DNA of 60,880 nt, from contig QZKC01000052.1 in NCBI GenBank assembly GCA_003599425.1, positions 1-60,880 on the forward strand, written 5' to 3'. A program made the translations under genes and the position numbers. The notes below the pieces were generated by a model. The model had not been told where the DNA came from and searched no databases. It was given only the letters and a program-made list of their open reading frames with translations. The DNA comes from Nitrospiraceae bacterium (GTDB lineage: Bacteria > Nitrospirota > Thermodesulfovibrionia > UBA6902). How positions within the stretch are numbered: position 1 is the first letter of the stretch; every line of letters begins with the position of its first letter. Shown here in pieces: positions 25,514-33,802 of this stretch.

Positions 25514-25978
25514 ATGAACGAAGATTTTAAATCTATAACAATTCTGATGGCAGATGATGATGAGGATGACCGCATGATGGCTGAGGAGGCTTTAAAAGAG
25601 GCAAAGCTGCTGAACCCGATCCGGTTCGTCAATGACGGTGAGGAATTGCTTGATTACCTGTACCGGCGGGGTGAATATTCCAACGGCGCTGATGTGCCGC
25701 GGCCGGGCTTGATCCTGCTTGATCTTAATATGCCGAGAAAAGACGGGCGTGAGGCTCTTAAGGAAATCAAGGCAGACCCGGAACTGCGGCAAATACCTAT
25801 TGTTGTGCTGACAACGTCGATAGCTGAGGAGGATATCTATCGGACATACAATCTCGGCGTGAACTCGTATATAACAAAACCAGTTGCATTTGAAGGGTTG
25901 GTGGAAGTGATGAAAAGCCTCGCCAACTACTGGTTCAATATTGTCAGGCTTCCAGTGAGCGGGGGAGGAGCATCCTAA
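25514..25978 (+). CDS. Rcp1-like single-domain response regulator
   Basis: 154 residues, receiver domain only: MADDDEDDRMM acidic pocket, LLDLNMPRKDG acceptor, VVLTTS and TKPV. The inserted DYLYRRGEY segment and the C-terminal extension NYWFN are typical of the Rcp1 family that partners phytochrome-type kinases. AAAGGAAGGGG precedes the ATG. It follows the kinase/GGDEF-EAL genes on the same strand. Its stop overlaps the convergent CorC-like gene by 4 bp. Confidence 0.9.
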   Translation: MNEDFKSITILMADDDEDDRMMAEEALKEAKLLNPIRFVNDGEELLDYLYRRGEYSNGADVPRPGLILLDLNMPRKDGREALKEIKADPELRQIPIVVLTTSIAEEDIYRTYNLGVNSYITKPVAFEGLVEVMKSLANYWFNIVRLPVSGGGAS

Positions 25979-27237
25979 AGCCTTGTAATCTTGACCTTCT
26001 CCACTTTCTTGCCATCCATTTCGAGGATGAGGAATCTCAGCCCGTGGTATCTTAACTGCTCCCCGACTTTCGGGAGACGGCCGAACAACCCGAAGAGAAA
26101 ACCGCCGATCGTGTGAAATTCTTCCGTGTCGAGTTTGATACCGACAAGCTCGTTGATCTCATCCATTCCCGTATAGCCTGAAACAACGAAAGTCCTTTCG
26201 TCGACAACCTCAACTTCTTTTTCTGACTCCATCGCTTCAAATTCGTCCTGCAGCCCGCCAACTATCTCTTCCATGATATCTTCGAGGGTTATGAGGCCCG
26301 CGGTCCCTCCGTGTTCATCCAGGACGATGGCGATCTGGAACTTGTTCTTCTGCATTTCATCAAGCAGCGCTGTGACCATCTTGCTTTCCGGTATGTAATA
26401 CGCGTCCCGGATGAAATTTTTTATCGGGGTATTAGGAGTTATTTCTTCTTTCGACATCTTCCGCAAAATGTCCTTGACGTATAATACCCCGATTATGTTA
26501 TCCACGTTTTCCATGATGACCGGATAACGCGAGTAGCCCTCTTCAGAGACAAGGGAGAGAACATCAGCAACTATCGCTTCTTCCGGAACTGCTACGATCT
26601 CGGTTCTTGGCACCATGGCCTCGGTAACCTTCTTGTCTCCAAAGGCGAACACATTATGGAGCATCTCTTTTTCTTCCTTCTCGAGGGCGCCCTCTTCTTC
26701 ACCTATTTTAATCATGGACTTCATTTCTTCTTCCGTCAAAAACTGCGGGGCTGGTTTAATGTCTCCTCCGAAAAGACGGATGATACCGTTTGATAATTTA
26801 TTAAATATCCAGACAAAAGGAGATATCAGTTTTATATACATTTGCATTGGCCGTGCCATTAACAGGGAGAGGCCTTCAGCATATGTAACGGCAAAGGTCT
26901 TCGGTGTCAGTTCGCCGAACACTACGGTAAGGAAAGTCATCACGATGGTGGCTATGACAATGCCTTTATCCTCGCCGAAATAATCGATGGCGATGACTGT
27001 CCCCATGGAAGTCGCAAGGACGGTGAAAAGGTTGCCGGAAAGGATCACGGCGCTGAAGAGCCGGTCATGCTGGTCGCGGATCTTCTGGACAATTTCGGCG
27101 CGGCTGACGCCTTTTTCGATGAGATGGCGGAGCCTGATACGGTTCACAGAGATAAAAGCCACTTCTGAACCGGAAAGCAGCGCAATAAAGACCAGGCAGA
27201 CGATTATGATTATGAAGCTGTAAGGGTCAGGGTCCAT
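25975..27237 (-). CDS. HlyC/CorC-family membrane protein with CBS pair
   Basis: 420 residues: an N-terminal DUF21/CNNM domain with about four membrane helices (IALLSGSEVAFISVNRIRLRHL), two CBS domains (VPRTEIVAVPEEA, IIGVLYVKDIL; VLDEHGGTAGLITLEDIMEEIVGG), and a CorC_HlyC C-terminal domain. The family is associated with magnesium/cobalt efflux or homeostasis; the old name hemolysin is misleading. The gene lies 3 bp after the isocitrate dehydrogenase gene on the same strand, probably only sharing its transcript. Confidence 0.9.
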   Translation of the reverse strand: MDPDPYSFIIIIVCLVFIALLSGSEVAFISVNRIRLRHLIEKGVSRAEIVQKIRDQHDRLFSAVILSGNLFTVLATSMGTVIAIDYFGEDKGIVIATIVMTFLTVVFGELTPKTFAVTYAEGLSLLMARPMQMYIKLISPFVWIFNKLSNGIIRLFGGDIKPAPQFLTEEEMKSMIKIGEEEGALEKEEKEMLHNVFAFGDKKVTEAMVPRTEIVAVPEEAIVADVLSLVSEEGYSRYPVIMENVDNIIGVLYVKDILRKMSKEEITPNTPIKNFIRDAYYIPESKMVTALLDEMQKNKFQIAIVLDEHGGTAGLITLEDIMEEIVGGLQDEFEAMESEKEVEVVDERTFVVSGYTGMDEINELVGIKLDTEEFHTIGGFLFGLFGRLPKVGEQLRYHGLRFLILEMDGKKVEKVKITRL

Positions 27238-27240
27238 GTA

Positions 27241-28320
27241 TTATAATTTGATTTTTGAGATGATGGCGTCAGCGACACCCGACGTTGTTTCCGCAGTCGG
27301 ATCGTCAGGGGCCGGCTTCATGTCATATGTAACGGATTTCCCCTCTTTTATGACAGAAGCAATCGCGCTTTCAAGTTTTTCCGCAGCAGTTGTCTCTCCA
27401 AGATGTCGCAGCATCATAACACCGCTGAGCATCATGGCCAGGGGATTTACTTTGTTAAGTCCCTTGTATTTAGGGGCGCTGCCGTGGGTTGCTTCAAATA
27501 CGGCGTATTCATTGCCAAGGTTGGCGCCAGGGGCAAGGCCCAGTCCCCCGATCAGTCCGGCAGCAAGATCCGAGACTATGTCACCGTACAGGTTTGGAAG
27601 CACAAGAACATCGTACAGTTCAGGTTTTTGCACAAGCTGCATGCACATATTATCGATGATTTTGTCTTCAAATTCAATATCAGGATAGTTTTTGGCGACC
27701 TCTCGCGATACTTCCAGAAATAGTCCGTCTGAATGCTTCATGATGTTAGCCTTGTGCACGGACGTGACCTTCCGCCTTTTGTTCTTCCTCGCATATTCAA
27801 ATGCGAAGCGGACAATTCGCTCTGTACCAAACACAGAGATAGGCTTGATGCTGATCCCTGAATCAAGACGGATCATCCTGCCTGACAGGTTTTGAATCAG
27901 GTCAATGATCGCTTTGGCGCCAGCCGAGTCTTTTTGATATTCTATCCCCGCATAGAGGTCTTCAGTATTCTCACGGACAATAACAAGATCGATGTTCTCA
28001 TACCTGGTCCTGGCGCCTGCATATGATTTGCAGGGTCTCAGGCAGCTATAGAGGTCAAGCGCCTGCCGCAGCGTGACATTGACACTCCTGAAGCCTGTGC
28101 CGACAGGAGTGGTTATCGGCCCCTTAAGCGCCACTTTGTTTTTCTTGATGGATTCAAGCACCCTGTCAGGCAAGGGGTTGCCTTCCTTATGGTACACATC
28201 CTCGCCTGCATTCTGAATGTCCCATGCAAAGGCAACGCCTGTTGCTTCAAGGACCCTTCTCACCGCTTCTGTTATTTCCGGCCCTGTGCCGTCTCCTGGT
28301 ATAAGTGTTACGTTGTACAT
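27241..28320 (-). CDS. NAD-type isocitrate dehydrogenase
   Basis: 359 residues of the isocitrate/isopropylmalate dehydrogenase family: [11 protein letters not shown] at the start, substrate loop [33 protein letters not shown], and the metal and cofactor region [23 protein letters not shown]. The serine-asparagine pattern in the substrate loop is the one seen in NAD-IDH (IDH3-like) and differs from isopropylmalate and homoisocitrate dehydrogenases. It probably makes 2-oxoglutarate in a partial TCA cycle. The ribosome binding site AAGGAGGT lies an unusual 17 nt from the ATG. Confidence 0.82.
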   Translation of the reverse strand: MYNVTLIPGDGTGPEITEAVRRVLEATGVAFAWDIQNAGEDVYHKEGNPLPDRVLESIKKNKVALKGPITTPVGTGFRSVNVTLRQALDLYSCLRPCKSYAGARTRYENIDLVIVRENTEDLYAGIEYQKDSAGAKAIIDLIQNLSGRMIRLDSGISIKPISVFGTERIVRFAFEYARKNKRRKVTSVHKANIMKHSDGLFLEVSREVAKNYPDIEFEDKIIDNMCMQLVQKPELYDVLVLPNLYGDIVSDLAAGLIGGLGLAPGANLGNEYAVFEATHGSAPKYKGLNKVNPLAMMLSGVMMLRHLGETTAAEKLESAIASVIKEGKSVTYDMKPAPDDPTAETTSGVADAIISKIKL

Positions 28321-28398
28321 GGCAAATTTATTTACTGACCTCCTTAATATTTAATGAATTGCTTTCGTATTCTCTGTGTTCTCAGTGGTTAAACAAAA

Positions 28399-29655
28399 TC
28401 AAAACTGCGGGGTAACAGTCAATATCTTGCAAACGGCCTCCGGATACTCCGCTGTGAACCTCAATTCGTCATCGGTAAGTGGACGCTGTGTATGCAGGTT
28501 GGCATATTGCACGAGTTCGAGTATTCTACGCGCTTCCCTGTCGTCATGGAAATGGATGCCGAGTTTGTCATATACATGCCTGAACCCTTTAACCCCGCCA
28601 TATTCGCCAGTTGTTATCATCCTCCCTGTGTCGAGCAGCTCCGGTTCACCCCTGCCAACGTCCTCAGGGTCATACAGCTCATAGTTGCGCCTGTCTTTCA
28701 GGGCGCCGTCCGCATGTATGCCGGACTCATGGGCAAAGGCATTGGCGCCGACGCCTGCCTGATTAATGGGGATAGGGATGCCAAAGGCATACGATGCATA
28801 CCGGGCGATCCTCCACGACTTCTTCAGATCAACATGTTCGTCGAGATGCACTTTTTCAGCAAAACCGTGAGAATATTTGAGGGCCAGAATCGTGGATACG
28901 AGGTCGCAGTTGCCTGCCCGCTCGCCGAACCCGTTTACAGTAGTATTAATGTAAGCATCTACCCCGCTTTCTATCGCTCCCTGTGCTCCTGCAACAGATA
29001 CGGCCTCTGCCATGCCGAGGTCATTGTGGCAGTGCATTTCAATCGGGAACCGCGTTGCCTCTGCGATCTTTTTTATCCTCTGATAGATCGTTATAGGGTC
29101 GTCTGCGCCGAGCGTGTCGCAATATCTGAAACGGTCAGCGCCGTTTTCCCGTGCGGCTATCGAAAATTCTATAAGCTTCCCTACATCTGTACGGGAAGCG
29201 TCCTCTGCGTTTACCCCAACTGTGTCAGCACCCAGTTCTTTTGCGAGCCTTAGCGCTTCAACCGTGGAATTCATAATATCATTCCAGGTCTTTCGTCCCT
29301 GGAATTTTCCCTGTATCATAATATCTGATGTGGATATGGAGATGTTCAGGTGCTTGATGTCAGGGCAATTCCTGAAGGCCTGCTCAACGTCCTCTTTCAC
29401 GGCCCTGCACCACCCTTCGAGATGCATACGCTTTATTCGCCCCTTTTTCACAAGGTCGAGGTTGGCATTAATGTAATTTACTTCATGTTTCAGGGTAGGG
29501 AACCCGATCTCGCTCTGGAAAAGTCCCATTTCATCCAGATAGATGTTCAGCATGGTCTTGGCAAGCTTGCTAAGCAGTATACGCGAGGTCTGAACTCCAT
29601 CCCGGTTTGTTACATCAATAAGAAATATGTTTTTCAAAGTCAAATATTTAACCAT
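28399..29655 (-). CDS. homocitrate synthase family protein, possibly Re-citrate synthase
   Basis: 418 residues of the DRE-TIM/isopropylmalate synthase family: IDVTNRDGVQTS at the start, the metal site EMHCHNDLGMAEA, NTTVNGFGERAGNCDL, and AFAHESGIHADG. It lacks the C-terminal LeuA leucine-binding domain, so it is not a standard isopropylmalate synthase. The 78-bp spacing from NAD-isocitrate dehydrogenase, and no visible lysine or leucine genes, favour citrate formation (Re-citrate synthase of anaerobes) over homocitrate. That is an inference; homocitrate synthase remains the main alternative. Confidence 0.75.
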   Translation of the reverse strand: MVKYLTLKNIFLIDVTNRDGVQTSRILLSKLAKTMLNIYLDEMGLFQSEIGFPTLKHEVNYINANLDLVKKGRIKRMHLEGWCRAVKEDVEQAFRNCPDIKHLNISISTSDIMIQGKFQGRKTWNDIMNSTVEALRLAKELGADTVGVNAEDASRTDVGKLIEFSIAARENGADRFRYCDTLGADDPITIYQRIKKIAEATRFPIEMHCHNDLGMAEAVSVAGAQGAIESGVDAYINTTVNGFGERAGNCDLVSTILALKYSHGFAEKVHLDEHVDLKKSWRIARYASYAFGIPIPINQAGVGANAFAHESGIHADGALKDRRNYELYDPEDVGRGEPELLDTGRMITTGEYGGVKGFRHVYDKLGIHFHDDREARRILELVQYANLHTQRPLTDDELRFTAEYPEAVCKILTVTPQF

Positions 29656-29688
29656 ATCTCAGAAACTATTTACAACGCGGACCGGAGG

Positions 29689-29746
29689 GGTAAGCGTTAA
29701 GCAGTCAACAAAGGGGATGTCAATTCTTTTGAGCTGACAGCTTACC
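29689..29746. repeat. AGCTGACAGC-type palindromic repeat, copy 2
   Basis: A 58-nt hairpin closed by GGTAAGC/GCTTACC, with the inner arms GCAGTCAAC and GAGCTGACAGC. It lies between divergent genes. Confidence 0.55.
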
Positions 29747-29805
29747 TTCTTGATGCGGCAACCCGGGAACTGGTATCATGTAGCATCTTTTGAAGGAGGT
29801 ATCAC

Positions 29806-29979
29806 ATGGCTATTAAGAAGGAACTTCTTGACATACTTGCCTGCCCGAAATGCAAGGGAGACCTCAAGCTTAACGAGCAGGAGAACGGCCTCATATGCGA
29901 TGCGTGCAAACTCCTTTATCACATCAAAGACGACATCCCGATAATGCTCATTGACGAAGCTGAAAAGATCGAGGGATAA
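29806..29979 (+). CDS. Trm112/UPF0434-like zinc protein (57 aa)
   Basis: Missed by the ORF track because it is 57 residues. GAAGGAGG precedes the ATG. The product, MAIKKELLDILACPKCKGDL with a second CDAC pair and DDIPIML, matches the Trm112-like UPF0434 (YcaR) family, a small zinc-ribbon protein. In eukaryotes Trm112 activates methyltransferases; the bacterial role is poorly known, though the gene often neighbours LPS or tetraacyldisaccharide kinase genes. It stands alone here. Confidence 0.88.
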   Translation: MAIKKELLDILACPKCKGDLKLNEQENGLICDACKLLYHIKDDIPIMLIDEAEKIEG

Positions 29980-30045
29980 TCCGCTCCAACCCCTTACCCT
30001 GCCTATCCTTTTTGGCGAACAGATTATGATTTTGAATTAAGCAGA

Positions 30046-30258
30046 TTACCTTTTTTCCATTACTGCCTTCAGGATAAGCACGATCCAAGGCGCGCTGTGC
30101 AGGAAGAGATCGAACCAGTCGATGGGACGCTTCAGTTGCCCTTTCGAGAGCATCACGATCTTCTCAAAAAGATGCGGAGGAAAGAACGGCGCAAGCCCAA
30201 GCGTAAGGCAGAGAAAAAGGACCGCGGGCCACGGCAGCTTGTCCAGGAGCTGTTCCAT
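30046..30258 (-). CDS. small conserved inner-membrane protein
   Basis: 70 residues with two hydrophobic helices (PWPAVLFLCLTLGLAPF and SAPWIVLILKAVM) joined by a polar loop containing KGQLKRPIDWFDLF. This pattern recurs in a family often labelled RND transporter in databases, but it is far too small to be one. The function is unknown. It is divergently oriented to EndoQ. Confidence 0.65.
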   Translation of the reverse strand: MEQLLDKLPWPAVLFLCLTLGLAPFFPPHLFEKIVMLSKGQLKRPIDWFDLFLHSAPWIVLILKAVMEKR

Positions 30259-30278
30259 ACGTCAAGTATATCATATGG

Positions 30279-30289
30279 TATAATCCCCC
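30279..30289 (+). promoter_or_regulatory. -10 box adjacent to the EndoQ start (possible leaderless mRNA)
   Basis: A perfect TATAAT (30279-30284) lies 5 nt before the ATG and no Shine-Dalgarno is present. Transcription would begin at or next to the start codon. The -35 is weak. Confidence 0.45.
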
Positions 30290-31528
30290 ATGCGTTTCGT
30301 CGCCGACCTCCACATCCATTCCAGATATTCACGCGCCACGAGCAAAGACATGTCTCCGGAGAGCATCTGGAGATGGGCGCAGCTCAAAGGCATTACAGTA
30401 ATAGGCACTGGCGATTTTACCCATCCAAAGTGGTTTGAGGAACTGAATGAAAAGCTTCAACCTCAGGGGAACGGGCTGTTCGGTCTCAATAAATCGTTTC
30501 GCACAGATAATGTCCCTGATTCATGCAGAAGCGAGGTCTCTTTTCTCCTTTCAGCAGAGATAAGCTGCATATACAGCAAGAACGGCAGAACCCGGAAGAT
30601 ACATGCCCTTGTATTTGTCCAGGATTTTCGCGATGCCGCAAAGATAAACCTGGCGTTGGCAAAGATCGGCAACCTCACTGCTGACGGAAGGCCGATATTA
30701 GGGCTGGATGCAAAGAAGCTTCTGAAGATAGTGCTCGATAGCGCTCCTGGCGCGATGCTTGTACCGGCACATGCGTGGACCCCGCATTTCTCCGTGTTCG
30801 GCGCAGCATCAGGTTTTGACTCACTTGAGGAATGCTTTGAAGAGCTGACTCCTCATATACATGCCATTGAAACAGGATTATCATCAGACCCTGCAATGAA
30901 CTGGAGGCTCTCGGCGCTCGACAGGATTGCTCTCATATCAAATTCTGACGCACACTCCGCAGCCAAAATAGGCCGGGAGGCGAATGTCTTTGACACGGAT
31001 ATTTCGTATGCCAATATGGTCAATGCCTTGAAACAGAAAAAAGGTTTTTCAGGGACCATCGAGTTTTTCCCCGAAGAGGGGAAATATCATTATGACGGAC
31101 ACAGCAACTGCGGCGTCAGCCTCTCTCCGAAGGAGACGATCAGGCATAATAATCTCTGCCCGGCATGCGGGAAAAAGGTCACAGTAGGCGTTATGCACAG
31201 GGTTGAAAAACTTGCTGACCGGGATGAAGGGTTCAGGCCTCATGGATCGCCCGGCTTCCATTCGATCATCCCGCTCCCTGAAATTGTCGCCGAGACATAT
31301 AATGTGGGTGTTGGAAGCAAGAAAGTTGAAAAGACATATCATCAGCTCCTGCAGGACCTCGGAAATGAGTTCACCATCCTTATGGATGCATCTCTTGATG
31401 ACATAGAAAAAGCAGGTTCTCCCCTTCTCAGGGAAGCCATTTCACGGATGCGTTCGGGCAATATCCATATTGCCCCCGGATATGACGGTGAGTATGGAAA
31501 AGTGAAAATATTTAAAGAACACCCATAA
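30290..31528 (+). CDS. endonuclease Q family protein (PHP domain)
   Basis: 412 residues. The PHP catalytic domain shows DLHIHSRYSRA, TGDFTHP, VPAHAWTP and SNSDAHS. A cysteine cluster follows (NCGVSLSP then CPACGKKVTVGVMHRVEKLADR), the zinc-binding region of EndoQ. EndoQ nicks 5' of uracil, hypoxanthine, xanthine or abasic sites and is best known from Thermococcales, with a minority of bacterial members. The length fits the core enzyme without a fused helicase. Repair of deaminated DNA is the likely role. Confidence 0.85.
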   Translation: MRFVADLHIHSRYSRATSKDMSPESIWRWAQLKGITVIGTGDFTHPKWFEELNEKLQPQGNGLFGLNKSFRTDNVPDSCRSEVSFLLSAEISCIYSKNGRTRKIHALVFVQDFRDAAKINLALAKIGNLTADGRPILGLDAKKLLKIVLDSAPGAMLVPAHAWTPHFSVFGAASGFDSLEECFEELTPHIHAIETGLSSDPAMNWRLSALDRIALISNSDAHSAAKIGREANVFDTDISYANMVNALKQKKGFSGTIEFFPEEGKYHYDGHSNCGVSLSPKETIRHNNLCPACGKKVTVGVMHRVEKLADRDEGFRPHGSPGFHSIIPLPEIVAETYNVGVGSKKVEKTYHQLLQDLGNEFTILMDASLDDIEKAGSPLLREAISRMRSGNIHIAPGYDGEYGKVKIFKEHP

Positions 31529-31610
31529 CGATTTGCTCCCTGATGATATGTCAATAAGGGGAGCAGACTGCCCTTGAAATAATGAATGAAATTTATCGAG
31601 GTAACAATTC

Positions 31611-32945
31611 CTAAGGCTGCTCTCCGACAACCGCATCCTTAAGTGTCTTCTGCCCAAGAGTATCACTGAAGGCTGCGTCAACTCTTTTCATCACATCCTC
31701 TACCCCGGGCACGGAGACGATCTTACTCTCGACCAGAAGAGCTTCTCTATCAACTGTCCTTACAGCATCAAAGATCTCTTTCTGCGCGATCTTGCCGATA
31801 TCATGCGCCGGGAGGTAAGCCGGAGGGTCATCGCCTGTTTCAAGGAGCAGATCATTCTGCTGGAGCAGGATAATGATATCATGAATGACGTCAACAGGCA
31901 GATTGAGGTGTTCGACAAGAGTGTTCAGTGTCCAGGGCTTCCTGTTATTTAAAAAATTATATCCAACATAATACATTACAAGGAAGGCGATCTTTTCCCT
32001 GAGCCTGCTGCTGAGGAAGATCGTCCCTTTCTTTACGGCAAGGAATTGCGGGTACTGGTGATAAAAAGATATCTGCGCGCCGATGAGGAGGATGAACCAG
32101 CTCAGGTAAAGCCATATCATGAACAGGATCAGTATCGCAAATCCGGAATATACGGCTGCATACTTTACTGAGGTGACAATAAAAGATGCAAACCCCCATC
32201 CCGCGATCTCCCATAATACGCCGCCAAGTATACCGCCGAACAGGGCTGATGTGATCTTTACTTTTGTGTTCGGAACGAAATAATAGAGAAACGTAAAGAC
32301 CCCGCAGATCATCACATATGGGAGCACCTGGAGCACATAATAAAAGACCGTGCCAAAGGGCTCTATAGAAATGATATATTGCATGACGGTTGAGCTCATG
32401 AAGGATGCTGTGATGCCTATCGCTGCAAGCATCATGACAGGGCCAACAAGAATAATGCTGATATAGTCGCTGAACTGCCTCATGAAACTCCTCGAACGCT
32501 TCACCCGCCAGACATAATTGAAGGTATGCTCTATCTTCTGAATAACAGAAATGACCGTATAGATCAGCAGGGCCAGCCCAAGAGAGCCGAGGATGCCTGC
32601 CCTCATGTTTTTTACAAATCCAATGATCCTTGACGTTATTTCTTCTCCCCTGCTACCCAGCGGGGAGAGGAACTCTTGCAGGTAAGGCTCGATCTGGTCC
32701 TGAACTCCAAAAGCCTTCAGGACTGAAAAACTTATAGCGAGAATAGGTACAATGGAAAGGAGGGTGGAGTATACGAGGCTCATGGCCCTGAGCGTGAGCT
32801 GCCCTTCAAAGAGCTCCTGCAAGGCGACATTGAGCAGCCTCAGGGATTTGATCAGGAATGTTCTGTACTTTCCCAGAGAGCTGGTGTCTATCTCCCAGAG
32901 GTCCTTTGTGAAAAACTCGATCAGTCTTTTTCTGGCATTGATCAT
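31611..32945 (-). CDS. YihY/BrkB-family membrane protein with C-terminal winged-helix extension
   Basis: 444 residues. Residues about 30-310 carry six membrane helices with YihY marks (LRAMSLVYSTLLSIVPILAIS, FNYVWRVKRSRSF, GAQISFYHQ). About 130 soluble residues follow (LNLPVDVIHDIIILLQQNDLL), resembling a winged helix, an extension seen in part of the family. The old annotation as ribonuclease BN is an error; the function is unknown, perhaps in envelope transport. Confidence 0.88.
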   Translation of the reverse strand: MINARKRLIEFFTKDLWEIDTSSLGKYRTFLIKSLRLLNVALQELFEGQLTLRAMSLVYSTLLSIVPILAISFSVLKAFGVQDQIEPYLQEFLSPLGSRGEEITSRIIGFVKNMRAGILGSLGLALLIYTVISVIQKIEHTFNYVWRVKRSRSFMRQFSDYISIILVGPVMMLAAIGITASFMSSTVMQYIISIEPFGTVFYYVLQVLPYVMICGVFTFLYYFVPNTKVKITSALFGGILGGVLWEIAGWGFASFIVTSVKYAAVYSGFAILILFMIWLYLSWFILLIGAQISFYHQYPQFLAVKKGTIFLSSRLREKIAFLVMYYVGYNFLNNRKPWTLNTLVEHLNLPVDVIHDIIILLQQNDLLLETGDDPPAYLPAHDIGKIAQKEIFDAVRTVDREALLVESKIVSVPGVEDVMKRVDAAFSDTLGQKTLKDAVVGEQP

Positions 32946-33012
32946 GGTTGTGTTTTCATTTTATCACGTGAAGAGCTGATTTCATAATAAAAAAACATGG
33001 TATAGTAAACCC

Positions 33013-33762
33013 ATGAACCCTTTCGATGTGTACAAAAAGCTCCCGCGCAAAAACTGCGGCAAGTGCTCTGCGGGGACCTGCATGGCTTTTGCGGTTCAAC
33101 TATTGAGGAGGTCTGCCAGAATTCAGGAGTGCACTGAACTGGATGAAAAGGCTCAGCAGGAGATCGAATCCATGATCTCCGGACCCGGGGACTGGAAAGA
33201 GCGCAGGGTGCTGGAACTTTTTCAGGAATTATCCGAACGCAATTTTGCTGACATTGCGAAAGGGATAGGCGCACTGGCAGAAAATGACGGCCTTCGTATT
33301 CATTATCTGGGCAGGGATATTCTACTCACGCATACTGATTTTGTGGAACCCCTCGATATCTTCGACAAGCTGCTCATCCTCATGTATGTGAAAATTGCAG
33401 GGAACAAATCCCTTACGGGCAAGTGGGCGCCTTTCAGAGATCTGAAGGACGGGTTGATCAGGTCAGAGAGCTTTCATGAGGCGTGTGAAATGTCTCTCGC
33501 AAAAATGTTTGGGGAAAATTCTGAAGCCCTGCTGCAAAAAATGTCCGCACTCGGAGCACAGGCCGTGTCCGGCTTTTCTGCAGCGCACAGTCTCGTGGCC
33601 TATCCCCTGCCGAAGATCCCCTTTCTCGTCCTTCTCTGGCAGGGAGACGATGAGTTCGAACCAGACTGCAAGATACTCTTTGACTCTACGGTCACAGATT
33701 ATATTGATGTCGAGGCATTGCTGTATCTCGGGATCGCGCTGGTACGGGCTGTCGGAAGCTGA
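33013..33762 (+). CDS. DUF3786 protein with N-terminal Fe-S motif
   Basis: 249 residues. The N-terminal KKLPRKNCGKCSAGTCMAFA and QECTEL give the four-cysteine pattern (CxxCxxxxC, then a distant C) of the [4Fe-4S] domain in the corrinoid Fe-S protein and related anaerobe proteins. The rest matches DUF3786 (AENDGLRIHYLGRDILLTH), found in acetogens and sulfate reducers and linked there to one-carbon/corrinoid metabolism. TATAGT lies 6 nt before the ATG with no ribosome binding site, so the mRNA may be leaderless. Confidence 0.78.
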   Translation: MNPFDVYKKLPRKNCGKCSAGTCMAFAVQLLRRSARIQECTELDEKAQQEIESMISGPGDWKERRVLELFQELSERNFADIAKGIGALAENDGLRIHYLGRDILLTHTDFVEPLDIFDKLLILMYVKIAGNKSLTGKWAPFRDLKDGLIRSESFHEACEMSLAKMFGENSEALLQKMSALGAQAVSGFSAAHSLVAYPLPKIPFLVLLWQGDDEFEPDCKILFDSTVTDYIDVEALLYLGIALVRAVGS

Positions 33763-33802
33763 GCCTTCGTCAATCTTACAACGACAAGCCTGCCAGCGTA
33801 AT

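Noticed and set aside
28492-29253. 253-residue plus-strand ORF
   Set aside because: Antisense to the citrate/homocitrate synthase gene; composition is a reverse-frame artefact.
31611-32945. Ribonuclease BN
   Set aside because: This is a historical misannotation of the YihY/BrkB membrane family; no nuclease motif is present.
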